The notes beneath the pieces were generated by a model. That model was not told where the DNA came from and ran no database searches. It was given only the letters and a program-made list of their open reading frames with translations. Below, piece after piece: positions 35,641-47,131 of a stretch of DNA of 64,000 nucleotides. The stretch comes from Coenobita brevimanus. Taxonomy: Eukaryota; Arthropoda; Malacostraca; Decapoda; Coenobitidae. Both the position numbers and the translations under genes were made by a program. The first letter of the stretch is position 1; each line of letters begins with the position of its first letter. Location: assembly GCA_032717465.1 (NCBI GenBank), contig CM064697.1, positions 186,001 to 250,000 on the forward strand. Direction: 5' to 3'.

Positions 35641-35979
35641 TGGGGGAGGCGGTGGCTGAATCGGTAGAGAGGCGGCTTGCAGTCCTGATGGACCCAGGTT
35701 CGAATCCTGGCTGGGGCAGGGGACAGTTTAAGGATTTGAATTTCATTAAAAAAGCAGACTTTCCTGATCTACCAGATGACCCGCCGACATGTCGTAAAAA
35801 TACCCCCGCTAATACCAATACACCAGTCCTGTATGAGACAGCCCTAGCATGTATTCAATATGGACGGTGGGTGTTAGCGCCGAAGTGGTGACATGTGGAG
35901 GTGTAGGAGGACTACTGGGCCTTGGGATAGGCTACTGCCCCCAAGATATAGGCCCTGAAGCCTTTGCCCAGAGTCGGAC

Positions 35980-36010
<31 letters not shown>
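35641..36010 (+). mobile_element. Full-length tRNA-derived SINE with poly-A tail
   Basis: The head has an A-box-like TGGCTGAATCGGTAGAG and a perfect B-box core GGTTCGAATCC (35697-35709). A unique body of about 230 bp follows, then CCAGAGTCGGACACAT and a poly-A run of about 27. The tRNA-like part does not form a full acceptor stem, so it is not a tRNA gene. It would be transcribed by Pol III and mobilised by a partner LINE. A truncated sibling lies at 16927-17038. Confidence 0.88.
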
Positions 36011-36526
36011 CTATTAGAACTCCTTCCTTAGATGAATAAATTGATTGGCAGTGTCATAAATACAGGCTGGCCAGTAAATAGCCCTCAAAATTCGCCTAAT
36101 GTTATGTGTTGCGGGTATGGCTCAGTCTCCTGATGTGGGCGTGGATGTGGCAGTGGTAGTAAGCAATGAATAAATGACACTAGGCTGACATTGACAACGC
36201 TGACCCTACCTTCTTTCAACAGCACTTCTTCGTGACTAGCATCAAACCGTAGGGTTAATTTACTGTTACAACTCAACAATCGGGATGGAGAGGTAACAAT
36301 CTGAGGTCGTTAAAGGAAAGGGAATACGGTGAGAAATACAAGCTGGTCCATATATAACGCTCTACTTCCACTCCGTTAGTTCTACCCTGCATCAGTCAAT
36401 TATCTCCTACTCCCACTGCCACAGACACGCCCACACCAGCCGACTCAGCCATCCCTGCAAAACAAGATACTGCCCCGCGAATTTCTAGTGGAGTGCTATT
36501 TACGGGTCAGCCTTTACTCGTCACAG
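36011..36526. other. Unique sequence, no gene seen
   Basis: TACAGGCTGGCCAGTAAATAGC near 36060 and the inverted words GCTATTTACGGGTCAGCC near 36497 suggest the ends of an element of about 460 bp. See findings. Confidence 0.4.
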
Positions 36527-36707
36527 CCTGGAGTGTAACCTGCCCTGCCCTAAATCCTGGAGTGTAACCTGCCCTGCCCTAAATCCTGGAGTGTAACCTG
36601 CCCTGCCCTAAATCCTGGAGTGTAACCTGCCCTGCCCTAAATCCTGGAGTGTTAACCTGACCTGCCCTAAATCCTGGAGTGTAACCTGACCTGCCCTAAA
36701 TCCTGGA
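36527..36707 (+). repeat. 29-bp minisatellite, about 6.2 copies
   Basis: Unit CCTGGAGTGTAACCTGCCCT followed by GCCCTAAAT. The first four copies are identical. The fifth has an extra T (GTGTTAACC), and copies five and six share CTGACCTG in place of CTGCCCTG. Confidence 0.96.
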
Positions 36708-37249
36708 ACCACGTCAAAATATCAGCTATTAATCTGTTACCACACTTTTGTGGTGAAATGGCTAAGGGGAAAAATTAACATCAGCGCTCAGGTATATCGT
36801 AAATTAAACGATGTAATAAAGTAACACCGAAAGAAGAGAGAGAGAGAGAGAGAAAGTATGTGTGTATTTCTGGATGTTCAAGTTTTATTTCTCTACACTG
36901 CGGATATCAAGGTTAGGCTTATGGATGTCAAGGCGAGGGATAGTGTTTGAAGTGCCTCTGTGGGGGTTTCGCAACACCAATTCATTAGTGATTTATTATG
37001 CACAATGCACATTATCTTGTATGCTGCTTATATAGTCTTAATATCGCTATCGTTTGCATCAATAACTCCATTGGGAATATCGAGGTGCGATGTGGAGAAA
37101 AAATTATCCAGGAAGATGTGTTACGAAAACTTCAAAGCAGCCTCAAGCACCGAAAGATGGCATGGTTCGGGTCGAAGGATGTGGCTTTCATGGCTAGTTA
37201 GGTTTCGTTAGGGTTGTTTTAAGAAATTACTCTGTACTCCTTGGCTGAC
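36708..37249. other. Unique sequence, no gene seen
   Basis: A short GA run near 36838-36852. The rest is unremarkable. Confidence 0.4.
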
Positions 37250-37325
37250 GTTTAACCCTCTCATGCCGGGACAACTCTACTAATGTATTTCAGCTAAGGC
37301 CAGACGATTTTATTTGACTGTGAAC
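37250..37325 (+). repeat. TTAA MITE family fragment
   Basis: GTTTAACCCTCTCATGCCGG near 37250 and GCCAGACGATTTTATTTGAC near 37299, in the usual order. Confidence 0.55.
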
Positions 37326-37833
37326 AATCAGCGTGATGTATAAAACTGTTCGGGATTCGCCTTTTTCCAATGCTATTACTTTCGGAGGGAATAAATAACA
37401 CACACAAAAAAAGTCTTATCATCTCATTCAGACATTTTAGCTCCACATGTTCCCTCTGCCTGGAATCCCGGTACATCGTTAGTGCCTGGAAAATAAAGAT
37501 ATAAATGGTCAGAATTACGCGTCGGTATTAGGGGACTTTTATCCTCTCTCTCCCTCAAGTCATCCCCAACAAACGCGTCTCAAGAGGCAAGGAAGTATTC
37601 TCGGGTAGGCACTTACATTAGCTCCCACTTTCACATTAAACTCACCCCGCCATCAAAGCTCTCATCACGCTCATCTCAACCTCTTCAATCTTTTAACTCT
37701 TTCTCACTTTTATCTCTGCCTATCATCACTGTGCTTTATCTTGGCATTAGGCGTAGTCTTATCTAATTTAAGAATCATGCATCTATGAATCAATCTGTAT
37801 TTCTACATTACTTTGCCAGGTTCCCTAATACAC

Positions 37834-38275
37834 CAACACTTGGAGTACTGTGAACAGATCTGGTCATCATATTACAAAAGAGATACCAGTACAGAGAACC
37901 AGTACAGAGAAACTAGTAAGAATATAGTGAAGGATTGAAAAATATTAGATAAAGAAACAAATAAGAAGAGCGTTTATAAGAAAAGAATCTGATAAGCTTG
38001 AAATAAACTCTTAAAAAGACATGATAATATGGCAGCTTATATATTTCTGTGACAGATTGATCAAGTCACTGGGTATATAAACAGTGGCGAACGTATCCAG
38101 ACAAATAAGGCAACCATTTCTTCTTCAACAGGTAAATATATTGGAACTGTCCCTCAGTGATGTAAACCGCAATTCGTTTTTAACATTTAGGTGGCTTGTG
38201 TCAGTAACTAGCTTCAAAGCCCAAGGTAAACATGATCACGGTGGGACTTAAAAAAAAAAGAAAAAAATAAATAAA
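37834..38275 (+). pseudogene. Decayed CR1-type LINE 3' end
   Basis: HLEYCEQIWSSYYKRDTS (from 37837) corresponds to the RPHLDYAVQFW..YYR block of the LINE relic at 0.75-1.4 kb. Then come many stops. GNHFFFNR followed after a stop by IYWNCP (38109-38150) resembles the post-RT ..FFFNR.I..WN.LP end of the family. A short A-rich tail follows near 38249-38275. It is an older copy than the first relic. Confidence 0.62.
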
Positions 38276-38535
38276 GACATTGTTATTCGCCATTCCAGAT
38301 ACAACAACAGCAAACTATCGTTAAGTAGCCTACGTAGTGTAATCTTAATGTTACTTTTTCCTGCTGGATGAGATAGTGTTGCATACAGTATAATTTTCTC
38401 TCTATCCATTTCTAACAAAGGCCGAGGCTGGTGGGTGGGGAAGCTTTCTTGTTCTGTTATCCTTCAGTTAACAATAGATACTTTAGGGCCTTCCCTTTAA
38501 CAAACTGCCTCCAAAGGGACAAAGGGTATCATCCG
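38276..38535. other. Unique sequence, no gene
   Basis: Mixed DNA leading into a CT-rich tract. Confidence 0.4.
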
Positions 38536-38730
38536 TTTGCTTTCTTCTGTCCTCTCTTGTCCCTCCCCCTTCCTCTCCCTTTCCTGCCTTGCTATTACCT
38601 CTCCTCATACCCTCTTCCTACTCTTTCTCTCTCTCTCCCTCCAACGCCTCTCATTCTCTTACACCTTCTTTAACCCCTCAACTTCCCCAGAGTGAACTAA
38701 CGGCTTATTCTCCTACTTCTTCTCCCTTCG
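38536..38730 (+). repeat. Pyrimidine-rich tract
   Basis: CTCTTCCCTC-type sequence on both sides of the inserted SINE. Confidence 0.75.
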
Positions 38731-39005
38731 TCCCCGCGGTGGCCGAGTGGTCAACATCGCTGACTGCAAAACTGCCGGCCCGTTAGCACCAGGGTTCGAA
38801 TCCTGGTGTCCATTCACCCAATGTGAGTTGGTGGGTAATATGAGTACACAGTCCTGGGGTAACACCTTTGCAGAGATAACTGTTGTAACTGGATAATGCA
38901 GTGGCCTTATGTTCCAGGACACTGGGTGAATAACCCGTCACAGGCTCAAAGGCCTATGTTACTGAGACAAGCACCACGGCTGAACACCTCATGACGCAAG
39001 TCCCC
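38731..39005 (+). mobile_element. tRNA-derived SINE (separate family)
   Basis: A-box-like GGTGGCCGAGTGGTCAAC and perfect B-box GGGTTCGAATCC (38792-38803), then a body with CAATGTGAGTTGGTGGGTAA and CCAGGACACTGGGTGAATAA. It interrupts the pyrimidine tract. No A tail. The head resembles a Leu/Ser-type tRNA but lacks matching acceptor arms. Confidence 0.75.
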
Positions 39006-40440
39006 ACCTTTATCTCTTCCCCTCCTCCTCAACTCCCTACCCTTCTTCCCTCTCCTCCTCTCCCTCGTCCTCCCTTATCACTCTTTCCCTTCATCCTCTC
39101 TCTCTCTCTCTCTCTCTCCTAACCCATCTTCCCTCCTCTTTTAACCCACCTTCCCTTACCCCTCTTTCCCATCCACCCCTTTCCTTCCCTCCTCTAAATC
39201 TACCCCTTCTTCTCTCTCTTTCTCTCTTACCTAGCATCCCCTCCTCCTCGCACCCTCCCTCCCCTACCTCTGCCCCCTCCTCCTCCTCTCACCCTAACCT
39301 TGAACACCCTCATTCTCCTATTCCTCTTTCTCTTTTCTCCTTCATCCACCCCTCTGAACGCCCCAACCCGCTCTCGACCTAGCACTTCTCATTTTCCTAC
39401 ACCATGTCCCCTCGTTCCCCAATCTCAAACTATGCCCTCTCATTGTTTTCCCCCTATTTCCCTCCCTCCTCCCTCCTCCTCGGAACCACCCGCCACTAAC
39501 CATCACTAACAAGCGTGTCTCATGTTACGTTCACAGACAGAGTAGATTGGCGTAACACGGTTAAGAAGTCCGCCACCCACTCAAGTGTTTTTAATCACCT
39601 CACTCGACTCTCACACATAACCCACCGCTATTTAGCTCCCCCCTCTCTCTCTCCCTCTCTACAGTATGTTAGTTTGTTTGCATTCTTTGTTTACTGTGTC
39701 TGTAGTTCTTATTTCTAACCGTATGTCTAGTAATGTGTCTGCTTACTCTGGGGTATGTCTATTTTTTGCCTGTCTGTGTATCTTCCTCTTTGTTTTATAT
39801 CTCAGTGTGTTTGCAGCGTTTGATTTCCATGTCTTAAGTCTAATTCCTCTGCCACTTTACAGTCACTGCTCCCTGTTTATCTTATTCTTTTCTGGATGAG
39901 CGGCTTTACTCTTTCATTCCTGTTTGTAGTTTCTTCTCTGGCTGGCCATCTATACTCTGTTTTCTGTCTGCCTTTATTATGTCATTATTTTCCGTTCATC
40001 TCTCTTCTTCGTTCAACTGTCCTCCTAACCTCTTTACCGTCCTTCCCTCAAGTTAACTCCATTCATTATCCTACCTCTTCCCCTTCAACTCTCCCTCCTC
40101 TTTGAACTAAGCATACACAAGCTCCTAGTACTCTTCCCTTTCCCTTCCTTTCCCTATTCTCCCTCCCCTTCTTTCTACTACTCTTCCCACTCCCTTTCCT
40201 TCCCTATCCCCTTCCCCTTCTTCCTCTTGTCCTTCCAAGTCCCCGAACTTGCCCCGTTCTCCTAGCCCTAATCCCCCTCCTACAACTCAGCTCTCATTGC
40301 CCTACCCCCTTTTCTCTCTTCCTTCCTTCTCTACCCCTATTCCCCTTCCTCTCCTTCCCCTTCACACTAACACAAGAGCCTCCCTTTCTCCTACTCCTCT
40401 CCCTCCTCTTTACATACAGCAGAGTATATTGGTAACGGCA
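39006..40440 (+). repeat. Pyrimidine-rich tract
   Basis: About 1.4 kb of CT-dominated sequence (weaker between about 39500 and 40050). Open frames are composition artefacts. Confidence 0.75.
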
Positions 40441-40695
40441 TTTTTTTTTTTTTTTTTTTTTTTTTACGAAAGTTGTACCGGCACAACACAAATTAAATCT
40501 CAATAATATCTGTCCTGATACACCAGGATACGAACCCTGGATATCGGAAGGTCAGAATTACCCACTCGTTGCCATGCCCCTTAGCAATACTCAACCTAAC
40601 TCGCCCCTTAAGTACCTCGTTTTGTGGGAGGCGATTTATTTGTGGCCACCCCTCACGGGATCAAAGGGTCTGGCAATAGACAGATACACAGACTA
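40441..40695 (-). mobile_element. tRNA-derived SINE on the minus strand
   Basis: On the minus strand: GGGGTGGCCACAAATAAATC, TCGCCTCCCACAAA, then A-box-like GGCATGGCAACGAGTGGG, B-box GGGTTCGTATCC, GTTGTGCCGGTACAACTTTC and a 25-base poly-A. A partial copy of the head is at 47005-47120. Confidence 0.78.
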
Positions 40696-41209
40696 AAGTT
40701 TCCATGTCAGGCTCTGGCAGCCAGATAATATCACGTTCTTTTGTTCAGCCTTTATCTTTTTCTGCTGATTTCCTTATTGTCTTTTCATTTTTCTTTGTAT
40801 TTAGTTCTTTTGTGAACTGTTCCATTAATCATTTCTTTTTTCTACGGGGTGGGGGGAGATGCTCCCAGTTTCATTGCTTTCATCCTCTATTGGCCAGCCT
40901 TTCTTTACTTTGTGTTCGAGTTCTATACAAATCTGAGTCTTTGTGCCAGAGAAGGACGGCTTCAAGTGGTTGCACCGATATAAGCGAGAGGTGGACCTGC
41001 CCGGTTATACATACGTCCCTCAATCCCCGCCCTACGCATGACTGGATGAGCGTCAACTGCAGAAGAAGGGTAGCTCTGATTACCAGTTCACTGGGTTCAC
41101 GATCAGATGAGACTGGAGTTGCTGCTGCTACTACTACTACTACAGATCTGAAGGGCAGGCTCCGTCTCTTCTTACACCAAATTCAACAGCGTAGTTTGTC
41201 TCTCTTACA
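40696..41209. other. Unique sequence, no gene seen
   Basis: T-rich then mixed sequence with a short (CTA)n run near 41129-41142. Confidence 0.45.
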
Positions 41210-41889
41210 CTATAGTAGCCGCAGCGAGAAATGAACGCTGTGGTGGGGCAGCCGGGATGACCTGGGATTCCCCCACTGTAGCCATATTTACATGTCACCG
41301 ACCATCGGCCACCTCTGCAGCCCCGCTCCATGATCCTTACCCTGTGTCTCTGGCTTTCTCTTTCTCTCTCGGTTTCTATATAAACTGCTGTATTTCCGAA
41401 ACTAATTATGAAATTATTATGACTTTTGTTCCACACCACCTTTGAGGTAAAAATCAAGGAGAATTTTCTGTATAAAGGTTTCCCCCCCCTCCTAAATTTG
41501 GCATATGAGCGGGGGAGTGCGGCCTTGCCGATACCTCCGCCTGACCTATAATTATACACTCGCCAGAACTGACCTGCCCTCAGACAAGGGGGGGGAAACC
41601 TTTATACAGAAAACTCTCCTTGATTTTTACCTCAAAGGTGGTGTGGAACAAAAGTCATAATAATTTCATAATTAGTTTCGGAAATACAGCAGTTTATATA
41701 GAAACCGAGAGAGAAAGAGAAAGCCAGAGACACAGGGTAAGGATCATGGAGCGGGGCTGCAGCGGTGGCCGATGGTCGGTGACATCCTACCTCTATGGTC
41801 GGTGACATGAGGATATGGCTACAGTGGGGGAATCCCCGGATGACCGGCTGCCCCACCACAGCGTTCATTTCTCGCTGCGGCTACTATAG
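41210..41889. mobile_element. Foldback/long-TIR element, 680 bp
   Basis: The left arm (41210-41489) and right arm (41588-41889) are inverted complements, nearly identical over about 280 bp, around a 98-bp unique loop. The outer ends read TATAGTAGCCGCAGCGAGAA on both sides. The right arm has one extra 23-bp tandem copy (GTCGGTGACAT-containing). An 8-bp segment (GGATGACC left, GGTCATCC in the same reading of the right arm) is flipped. There is no transposase, so it is non-autonomous. Ends starting with TA would fit a TA target duplication, but this is not proven. A diverged arm is at 6814-6890. Confidence 0.9.
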
Positions 41890-42214
41890 GCGTTTGTCTT
41901 TCTTTTATGCTTTCGTCTGTCTTCCTCTTATTTCCTCTTCCTTCCTTCCTTTCTTTCTTTCTTTTTCTTTTTTTTTTGTCTTCCTCTACTCTCCTCGCTA
42001 CTCCCTCCTGTTACCTCCCCCCCCCCTCTCTCTCATGCTGAAGGTGGCATTATGTTAGACACTGGTGTTGCTAAGGATGTCTCTGTTGCTGTTACTATGC
42101 TTGTTAATGTTGCATATTCTCTAGCAAGGGTGTCTCTGTGCTACCGCTATTTTTGTTGCAACTGGTCTATGTTACTGGTATGGTTTGTTATTGTTGCTGT
42201 TGCTATATTATTGC
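41890..42214. other. Pyrimidine-rich then T/G-rich sequence, no gene
   Basis: A CT/T run near 41938-42035 and GTTGCTGTT-type words. No gene. Confidence 0.45.
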
Positions 42215-42247
<33 letters not shown>

Positions 42248-42300
42248 CGTTACTTTTGTTGTTGTTGTTGTTGTTCCTGTTATTTTTCTTGTTATTGTTC
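42215..42300. repeat. (TAT)n then degenerate (TTG)n microsatellite
   Basis: About 11 TAT units to 42247, then TTGTTGTTGTTG. Long hydrophobic frames here are artefacts. Confidence 0.9.
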
Positions 42301-42619
42301 TTGATGTTGGTGGTGGCGATGGTAATGGTGAAGGTGATTAAGATAATTTTCGTTGTTGCTAAAGGAATTTTTGTTAATGATACGATAGTTGTAGATATGA
42401 AGGACACACACACACACACATTCCTTCCCTCCCCTTTCCCCCACACAGACATTCCCTCCCCCTCCCTCTCTCACCTTCTCTCCCTTCTCCCCTCTCTCTC
42501 TCTCTCTCTCAACAACAACATCAGCGAAAAGGAGATGCAGTGGGGAAGAACGGAACTCGTAGGCCAAGCTCAGCAAAGCGCAGCATAACAGAACACAGCA
42601 AAAGGCCAGGTCATCCCCC

Positions 42620-42901
42620 GTGCTGTCCTACCCTCCGGCACTCGAAAGGGGGAGGAATAGGGAGGGGATGACTACCTCTATGGGGTGAACCAAGGGAGAT
42701 GGAAAGAATGGAGAGAGGGGGGAGTGGACTGGTGGTAAGTGGTGATGACTGGATGGAGTGAGGGGAAGTGTATGAGCAGGGGTACCGAGGAGACAGTGGA
42801 GGGAGGGTGGCAGGAGTGTAGGGAGGAAGGATTTTTAGCGGAAAGGGGGAAGGTGGTGGTGAGAGCATGAAAGGTGGCGCCTATGTGTAGGGAGAGGGAC
42901 T

Positions 42902-42902
<1 letters not shown>
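42620..42902 (+). repeat. Purine-rich (GGGGA/GGTGG) tract
   Basis: G-rich plus strand leading into a GT array. Confidence 0.65.

Positions 42903-42978
<76 letters not shown>
42903..42978. repeat. (GT)n microsatellite
   Basis: 38 GT units. Confidence 0.97.
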
Positions 42979-42980
<2 letters not shown>

Positions 42981-43527
42981 TTTTCTTTTTTCTTTTTAAG
43001 CATAAAGAAAGAACGACAGGCTTGGAGCTTATAACACTGTCTTTCCAAAGAAAAACAGAACAATGAAATCCAGATTCGTGCTTAGTTTCGAGATGCTTGG
43101 ATTCATTAGAATTAAAAGACTGAGAGGAAAGACCGAAGAATGTAGTTCCTGAACTGACCAGCTGTGTACATGAAGGACTGATAACACCAATTAAATCTTG
43201 CATACAACAGCTGAACAGAAAAGGGGGAAGACTGCGTAGCTCGACAAATGCTGAATGCCCGTTGTAATGAGGGAAGGTGTACAAGAACAGGTTTCAGAAA
43301 TGCAGTGACCCCTGAAACAGCGTTAGTAAAGGGAGAAAGATGTAACACAGTCGCAAAGAGAAAATAGTGAATATAGCTAATGAGACGAAAAGTGAATGAC
43401 TACACCCGGCTGAGTAGTAGTGTGTGCAGTGAGCATCCCACACATGAAAACTGCATTTCATATAGGGGAAAATCAGGTCACTGCACAGTTAGTGAGTATA
43501 CAGGGTGAAAAAAGCACGGAGCAGGCT

Positions 43528-43586
43528 CAGCATATGCTAGGTTTAAAAGGCTAATCATCATATGCTAGGTTTAAAAGGCTAATTTC
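43528..43586 (+). repeat. Tandem duplication, about 28-bp unit
   Basis: CATATGCTAGGTTTAAAAGG followed by CTAAT occurs twice in direct succession with no mismatch in that core. Confidence 0.9.
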
Positions 43587-43724
43587 TATAAATAAGCAAT
43601 GTTAACTATCCAGTATTACATCACAATGCGACACTTAGAATACTCAGAGATGAAATACTGAGCTGTGTTATTGCTGAGGGCAAAGGGATAGTAATGTGGA
43701 AGCCTGTGGCAAGTTGGGAGATTA

Positions 43725-44760
43725 AGGAACAGAGTTTCTGACGCAACAAAAACAACAAACTGAGTGTATAAAGGAAGAAGGGAGAACGTCTAGAGGGAGG
43801 GAGGGAGGGGACGAGGGTATGAAACGAGGGGATGAATGTATGGGAAAGAAAAACACGAAGGAACGAGCTAGAGAGTCGACGTGAAAAAGAGTAAATAAGA
43901 TGGTGGTGGCGAGATAATGAATAATAAGTGAATACAGAAAAGAGAGGAGTGTAAACAATGAATACCCGACATGGGGAGAGAGGGGAGGAGGTGGATGAAG
44001 GCGCAACTAAGAATAGAATTTAAAAAAATGCACTAAAGTGAAAAATAAAAGGATGAAAAAGGAAAACAGAGGGCATGAATGAAGGATGGAGAAGAGCAGG
44101 CGGAGAAGGTAAGCGATGACGGATGTAACGGAGACTGAGAAAATAATTAGAAAGGAAGGAAGAAAGGTAAAAGGAAAGCATGAGTGGGTGAGAACGCAAT
44201 ATGTTTAAAAAAATGGAAGACAGAAATAAAAGGAGAAAGAAAACAAGGAAAATACAATAAAGAAAAATGAACATGAAAGGGGTGCGTTGGGGGAGACGGA
44301 AAAATGGAAAGAATTTGGGCATGTAGAGGAGAAAAAGAGAGAGAGAGAGAAAAAAGAGAGGAACGGATAACCAAAAGAGATATCGGTACATGTACAAAAA
44401 AAGGAAAACATTTATTTGCAATGAAAAAATACAGTAACATGAAAGACGAATTACAAAGAGGTGAAGGAAAGGACAAAAGTACATGGGGGAAAGAAAGTAC
44501 GTAAAACGGAAGGAAGGAAGACAGCTCTGTATGTAATGAAGAGAGTTAGCAAAAAAAGTAAGCCATTTATGTTAAAATACAAGGAAGGAAATCAGGCATC
44601 TAAGAAGGTAAGATGGAAGGGAAAGCAGTAGTGGGCATTTATGGAGAAAAGGAGGAACGGAGGGAAGGGAGAGGAGAAGAGACGGAAGGGAGAGGAAAAA
44701 AAGGGGAGAAAATGAAGGGGGAAAAGAGATCGAAGGGAGAGAAGTGAAACACATACGAAA
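43725..44760 (+). repeat. Purine-rich tract
   Basis: GGAAGGAAAGA/GAGAA-rich plus strand for about 1 kb. Phe/Ser/Leu-rich minus-strand frames are artefacts. Confidence 0.78.
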
Positions 44761-44929
44761 AACAGACATTAAAACAAACTCGAACCAAATAAAAGATATA
44801 AACATGTTCCTTTAAATTTGTAAACACAGTAACAAGCACAGTAATTAGTGAAAGAAGGTCAGTGTGATGCACGGGATGGTAATGAGCAAGTCAAACAATA
44901 GCAGGAGGTCACAGCAAGTAATTAAGCAC

Positions 44930-45060
44930 TCATTTTCTTACTTTCACTCACTACTTACTCACTCATACTCTCACTCACTCACTCTCCTACTCACTTTTAC
45001 TCTCACTCACTCACTCCCCTACTCAATCTTAGTCTCACTCCCCTAGCACTCTTACTCACT
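44930..45060. repeat. Degenerate (CACT)n tract
   Basis: ACTCACTCACTCTC and CTTACTCACT words repeat irregularly. Confidence 0.7.
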
Positions 45061-45188
45061 AACTCATATTCACAAGGCAGTACACTTGCAATTTACATGA
45101 ACCCACAAACACATACAGTACATGTATACTAACTCAATCACTCACACACTCTTCTGTCTTAACGCTGTTGCTCTCATTTTCCTACACA

Positions 45189-45189
<1 letters not shown>

Positions 45190-45247
<58 letters not shown>
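45190..45247. repeat. (CA)n then (CT)n microsatellite
   Basis: 15 CA units then 14 CT units. Confidence 0.96.
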
Positions 45248-45249
<2 letters not shown>

Positions 45250-45344
45250 GGGTGGGGTTAATGGTCTAAGTCTAAGAAGTCCCAAGACACAGAGAAGATT
45301 ACCTTCAACATTTTCACCTCAATTTCCAGTATAGTCAATTTTGT

Positions 45345-46210
45345 AAGGATCGGAGGCGGGGGGGAACGGAGGGGAAGAGAGGAGGGAAAAGGAGGATGAA
45401 AAGGTAAATACAGAAACGAAGAATAAGCCAAGGAGACAGGGAGAGATGGGGAAGAGATGAAAGGGAAGTGAGGAGGAGAAAGGTAGGGGGCAAAGGAGAG
45501 GGGACGGAGGGGGAGGAAAGAACAGAGAAGTAGGGCTGGGGGAACGGGACAAACGGGGAAGGAATGGAGAGGGGCAGGAAGAGAAAGGAAACAGAGAAGG
45601 TATGAAATAGTTATGAGGGAATGAAGTGAGGGAGCGAGAGAAAGGCAGGGAACATGGTCTGCCAGGAAACAGAGGGAGGGGGAAAGAAGAGACATGCGGA
45701 GGATTAAGATAAAGTGGAGGATGCCAGGAAAAGGAAAAGACAGATGAGGATGTGCAGCGATATGGAAAGGATTGGTGAGAGTGTAGGGAGAAGCGAGGAG
45801 GCAGGAAGGGAGAAAGGCAGGAAAGAGCGAAATGGATGGGAGGAGAGGGGAAAGGGGATAGAGGCAAAGCTGGCAGAAAAGAAGGGTAGTGAGAGTGAGG
45901 GTAGAAAGGGGAAAGGGAAGGAAAGGGGAGGGAAGGGTGAAGCGGGTGAAGAGGGAGGATAAGGGGAGGGGAGGGGAGGGGAAAGAGCGGAAGGAAAGGG
46001 GATGAGAAAAGAGGAAAGTCAGTTTGCATAATGCTCTCGGACTGCCACTGTAGTGGATTTTGGGGAAGGGATGGGGAGGAGGGAGAATAAGGAGGGACGT
46101 GAGGAGAAGAGTGAAGAAGGGAAGGGAAAGATGAAGATGAGAGTGCAGTGCAAGGAAAGCAGATTTGTGGGAAATGTAGGAAAGCATGATAAGGGAGGAA
46201 GGGGTAAAGT
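45345..46210 (+). repeat. Purine-rich tract
   Basis: About 860 bp of GGGAGGAAAG words with few pyrimidines, ending in a GA microsatellite. Confidence 0.8.

Positions 46211-46214
<4 letters not shown>

Positions 46215-46290
<76 letters not shown>
46215..46290. repeat. (GA)n microsatellite
   Basis: 38 GA units. Confidence 0.97.
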
Positions 46291-46293
<3 letters not shown>

Positions 46294-46432
46294 TACGATT
46301 CTCTCTCTCTCTCTCCTCGTCTGAGTACCCGTCTATTCTGTGGAGTCATGCCAAAACACTGCAGCTGTGAGATACGCCATTAGTGCATTGGGCTCTGGGC
46401 AGCATCGTGATAGTGAATTGGGAGTTAAGGAC

Positions 46433-46436
<4 letters not shown>

Positions 46437-46485
<49 letters not shown>
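46437..46485. repeat. (CA)n microsatellite
   Basis: 24 CA units. Confidence 0.96.
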
Positions 46486-46487
<2 letters not shown>

Positions 46488-46649
46488 ATTTCGCCACTCA
46501 CTTTCTCTCAGTGTTTCCTGCAACTTCTTCCTACTCTGCTCCTAGTAAGACAAGACATTAATTTGACGTAAGAAAGACAAACTCAGAGAATATTTTAAGC
46601 ACAGTACCTCTTATTTTTGTGTCACTGGCTCTAATTTTCAGACACAATT

Positions 46650-46910
46650 CTTTTTCTCAGTGTCCAGTCTAGGTACAGAATCTCAACAACTTTACGTGTC
46701 ACATACCTTTTCATATCATCACCTGGACACCAAGCGCACCGTCCATACTGAATCCTTCCACTACAATCTATTTCATGCTACAACGGATAAATTGGTGGGT
46801 CTTGCGAAATTCCACAGTCTGTTTCAACCATATTCATACCCACATATCGTTGCCTCAGCCTAGGATCGACCTCGCGTTCTTTCGGACCACAGCCAACTGC
46901 TCTAACTAGT
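46650..46910 (-). mobile_element. Possible tRNA-derived SINE on the minus strand
   Basis: On the minus strand, TTAGAGCAGTTGGCTGTGG resembles a D-arm/A-box, and 19 bases later GCGAGGTCGATCCTAGG resembles the T-arm/B-box. The following about 200 bp would be the body. No poly-A tail is evident. Confidence 0.38.
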
Positions 46911-47004
46911 ACAATAATAAGCTAATATTCACACGTTCAGTTCAGTATACTCCGTGAAGAACTTGGACTAAATTACTAACCCCTTTTAATTTTTTCTTTA
47001 CAAC

Positions 47005-47120
47005 CTATCTATCCATCCATCTATAGCCAGACGCCTTAACCTCGGAAGGGGTGGCCACAAACAATTCGCCTCCTTGCAACCTCCACAAATGAGGAAAGTT
47101 CTCGCCTAGGGGAAGTGTTA
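47005..47120 (+). mobile_element. Partial SINE (same family as 40441-40695)
   Basis: Matches in order: TAGCCAGACGCCTTAACCTC, GGGGTGGCCACAAACAATTC, GCCTCC and ACAAATGAGG correspond to the head of the 40.4-kb SINE. The B-box half is missing. It abuts the TTAA MITE. Confidence 0.65.
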
Positions 47121-47131
47121 AAAAATATCCC

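Noticed and set aside
35641..35720. tRNA gene
   Set aside because: Good A and B boxes but no paired acceptor stem, and a SINE body with poly-A follows. The same applies to 38731-38810 and 40520-40580.
36527..36707. CRISPR-like array
   Set aside because: The 29-bp units are contiguous with no spacers, and the sequence is eukaryotic. It is a minisatellite.
42052..42588. 178-codon hydrophobic ORF resembling a membrane protein
   Set aside because: Hydrophobicity comes from TTA/TTG/GTT microsatellites, and the opposite strand gives an Asn-rich frame of equal openness.
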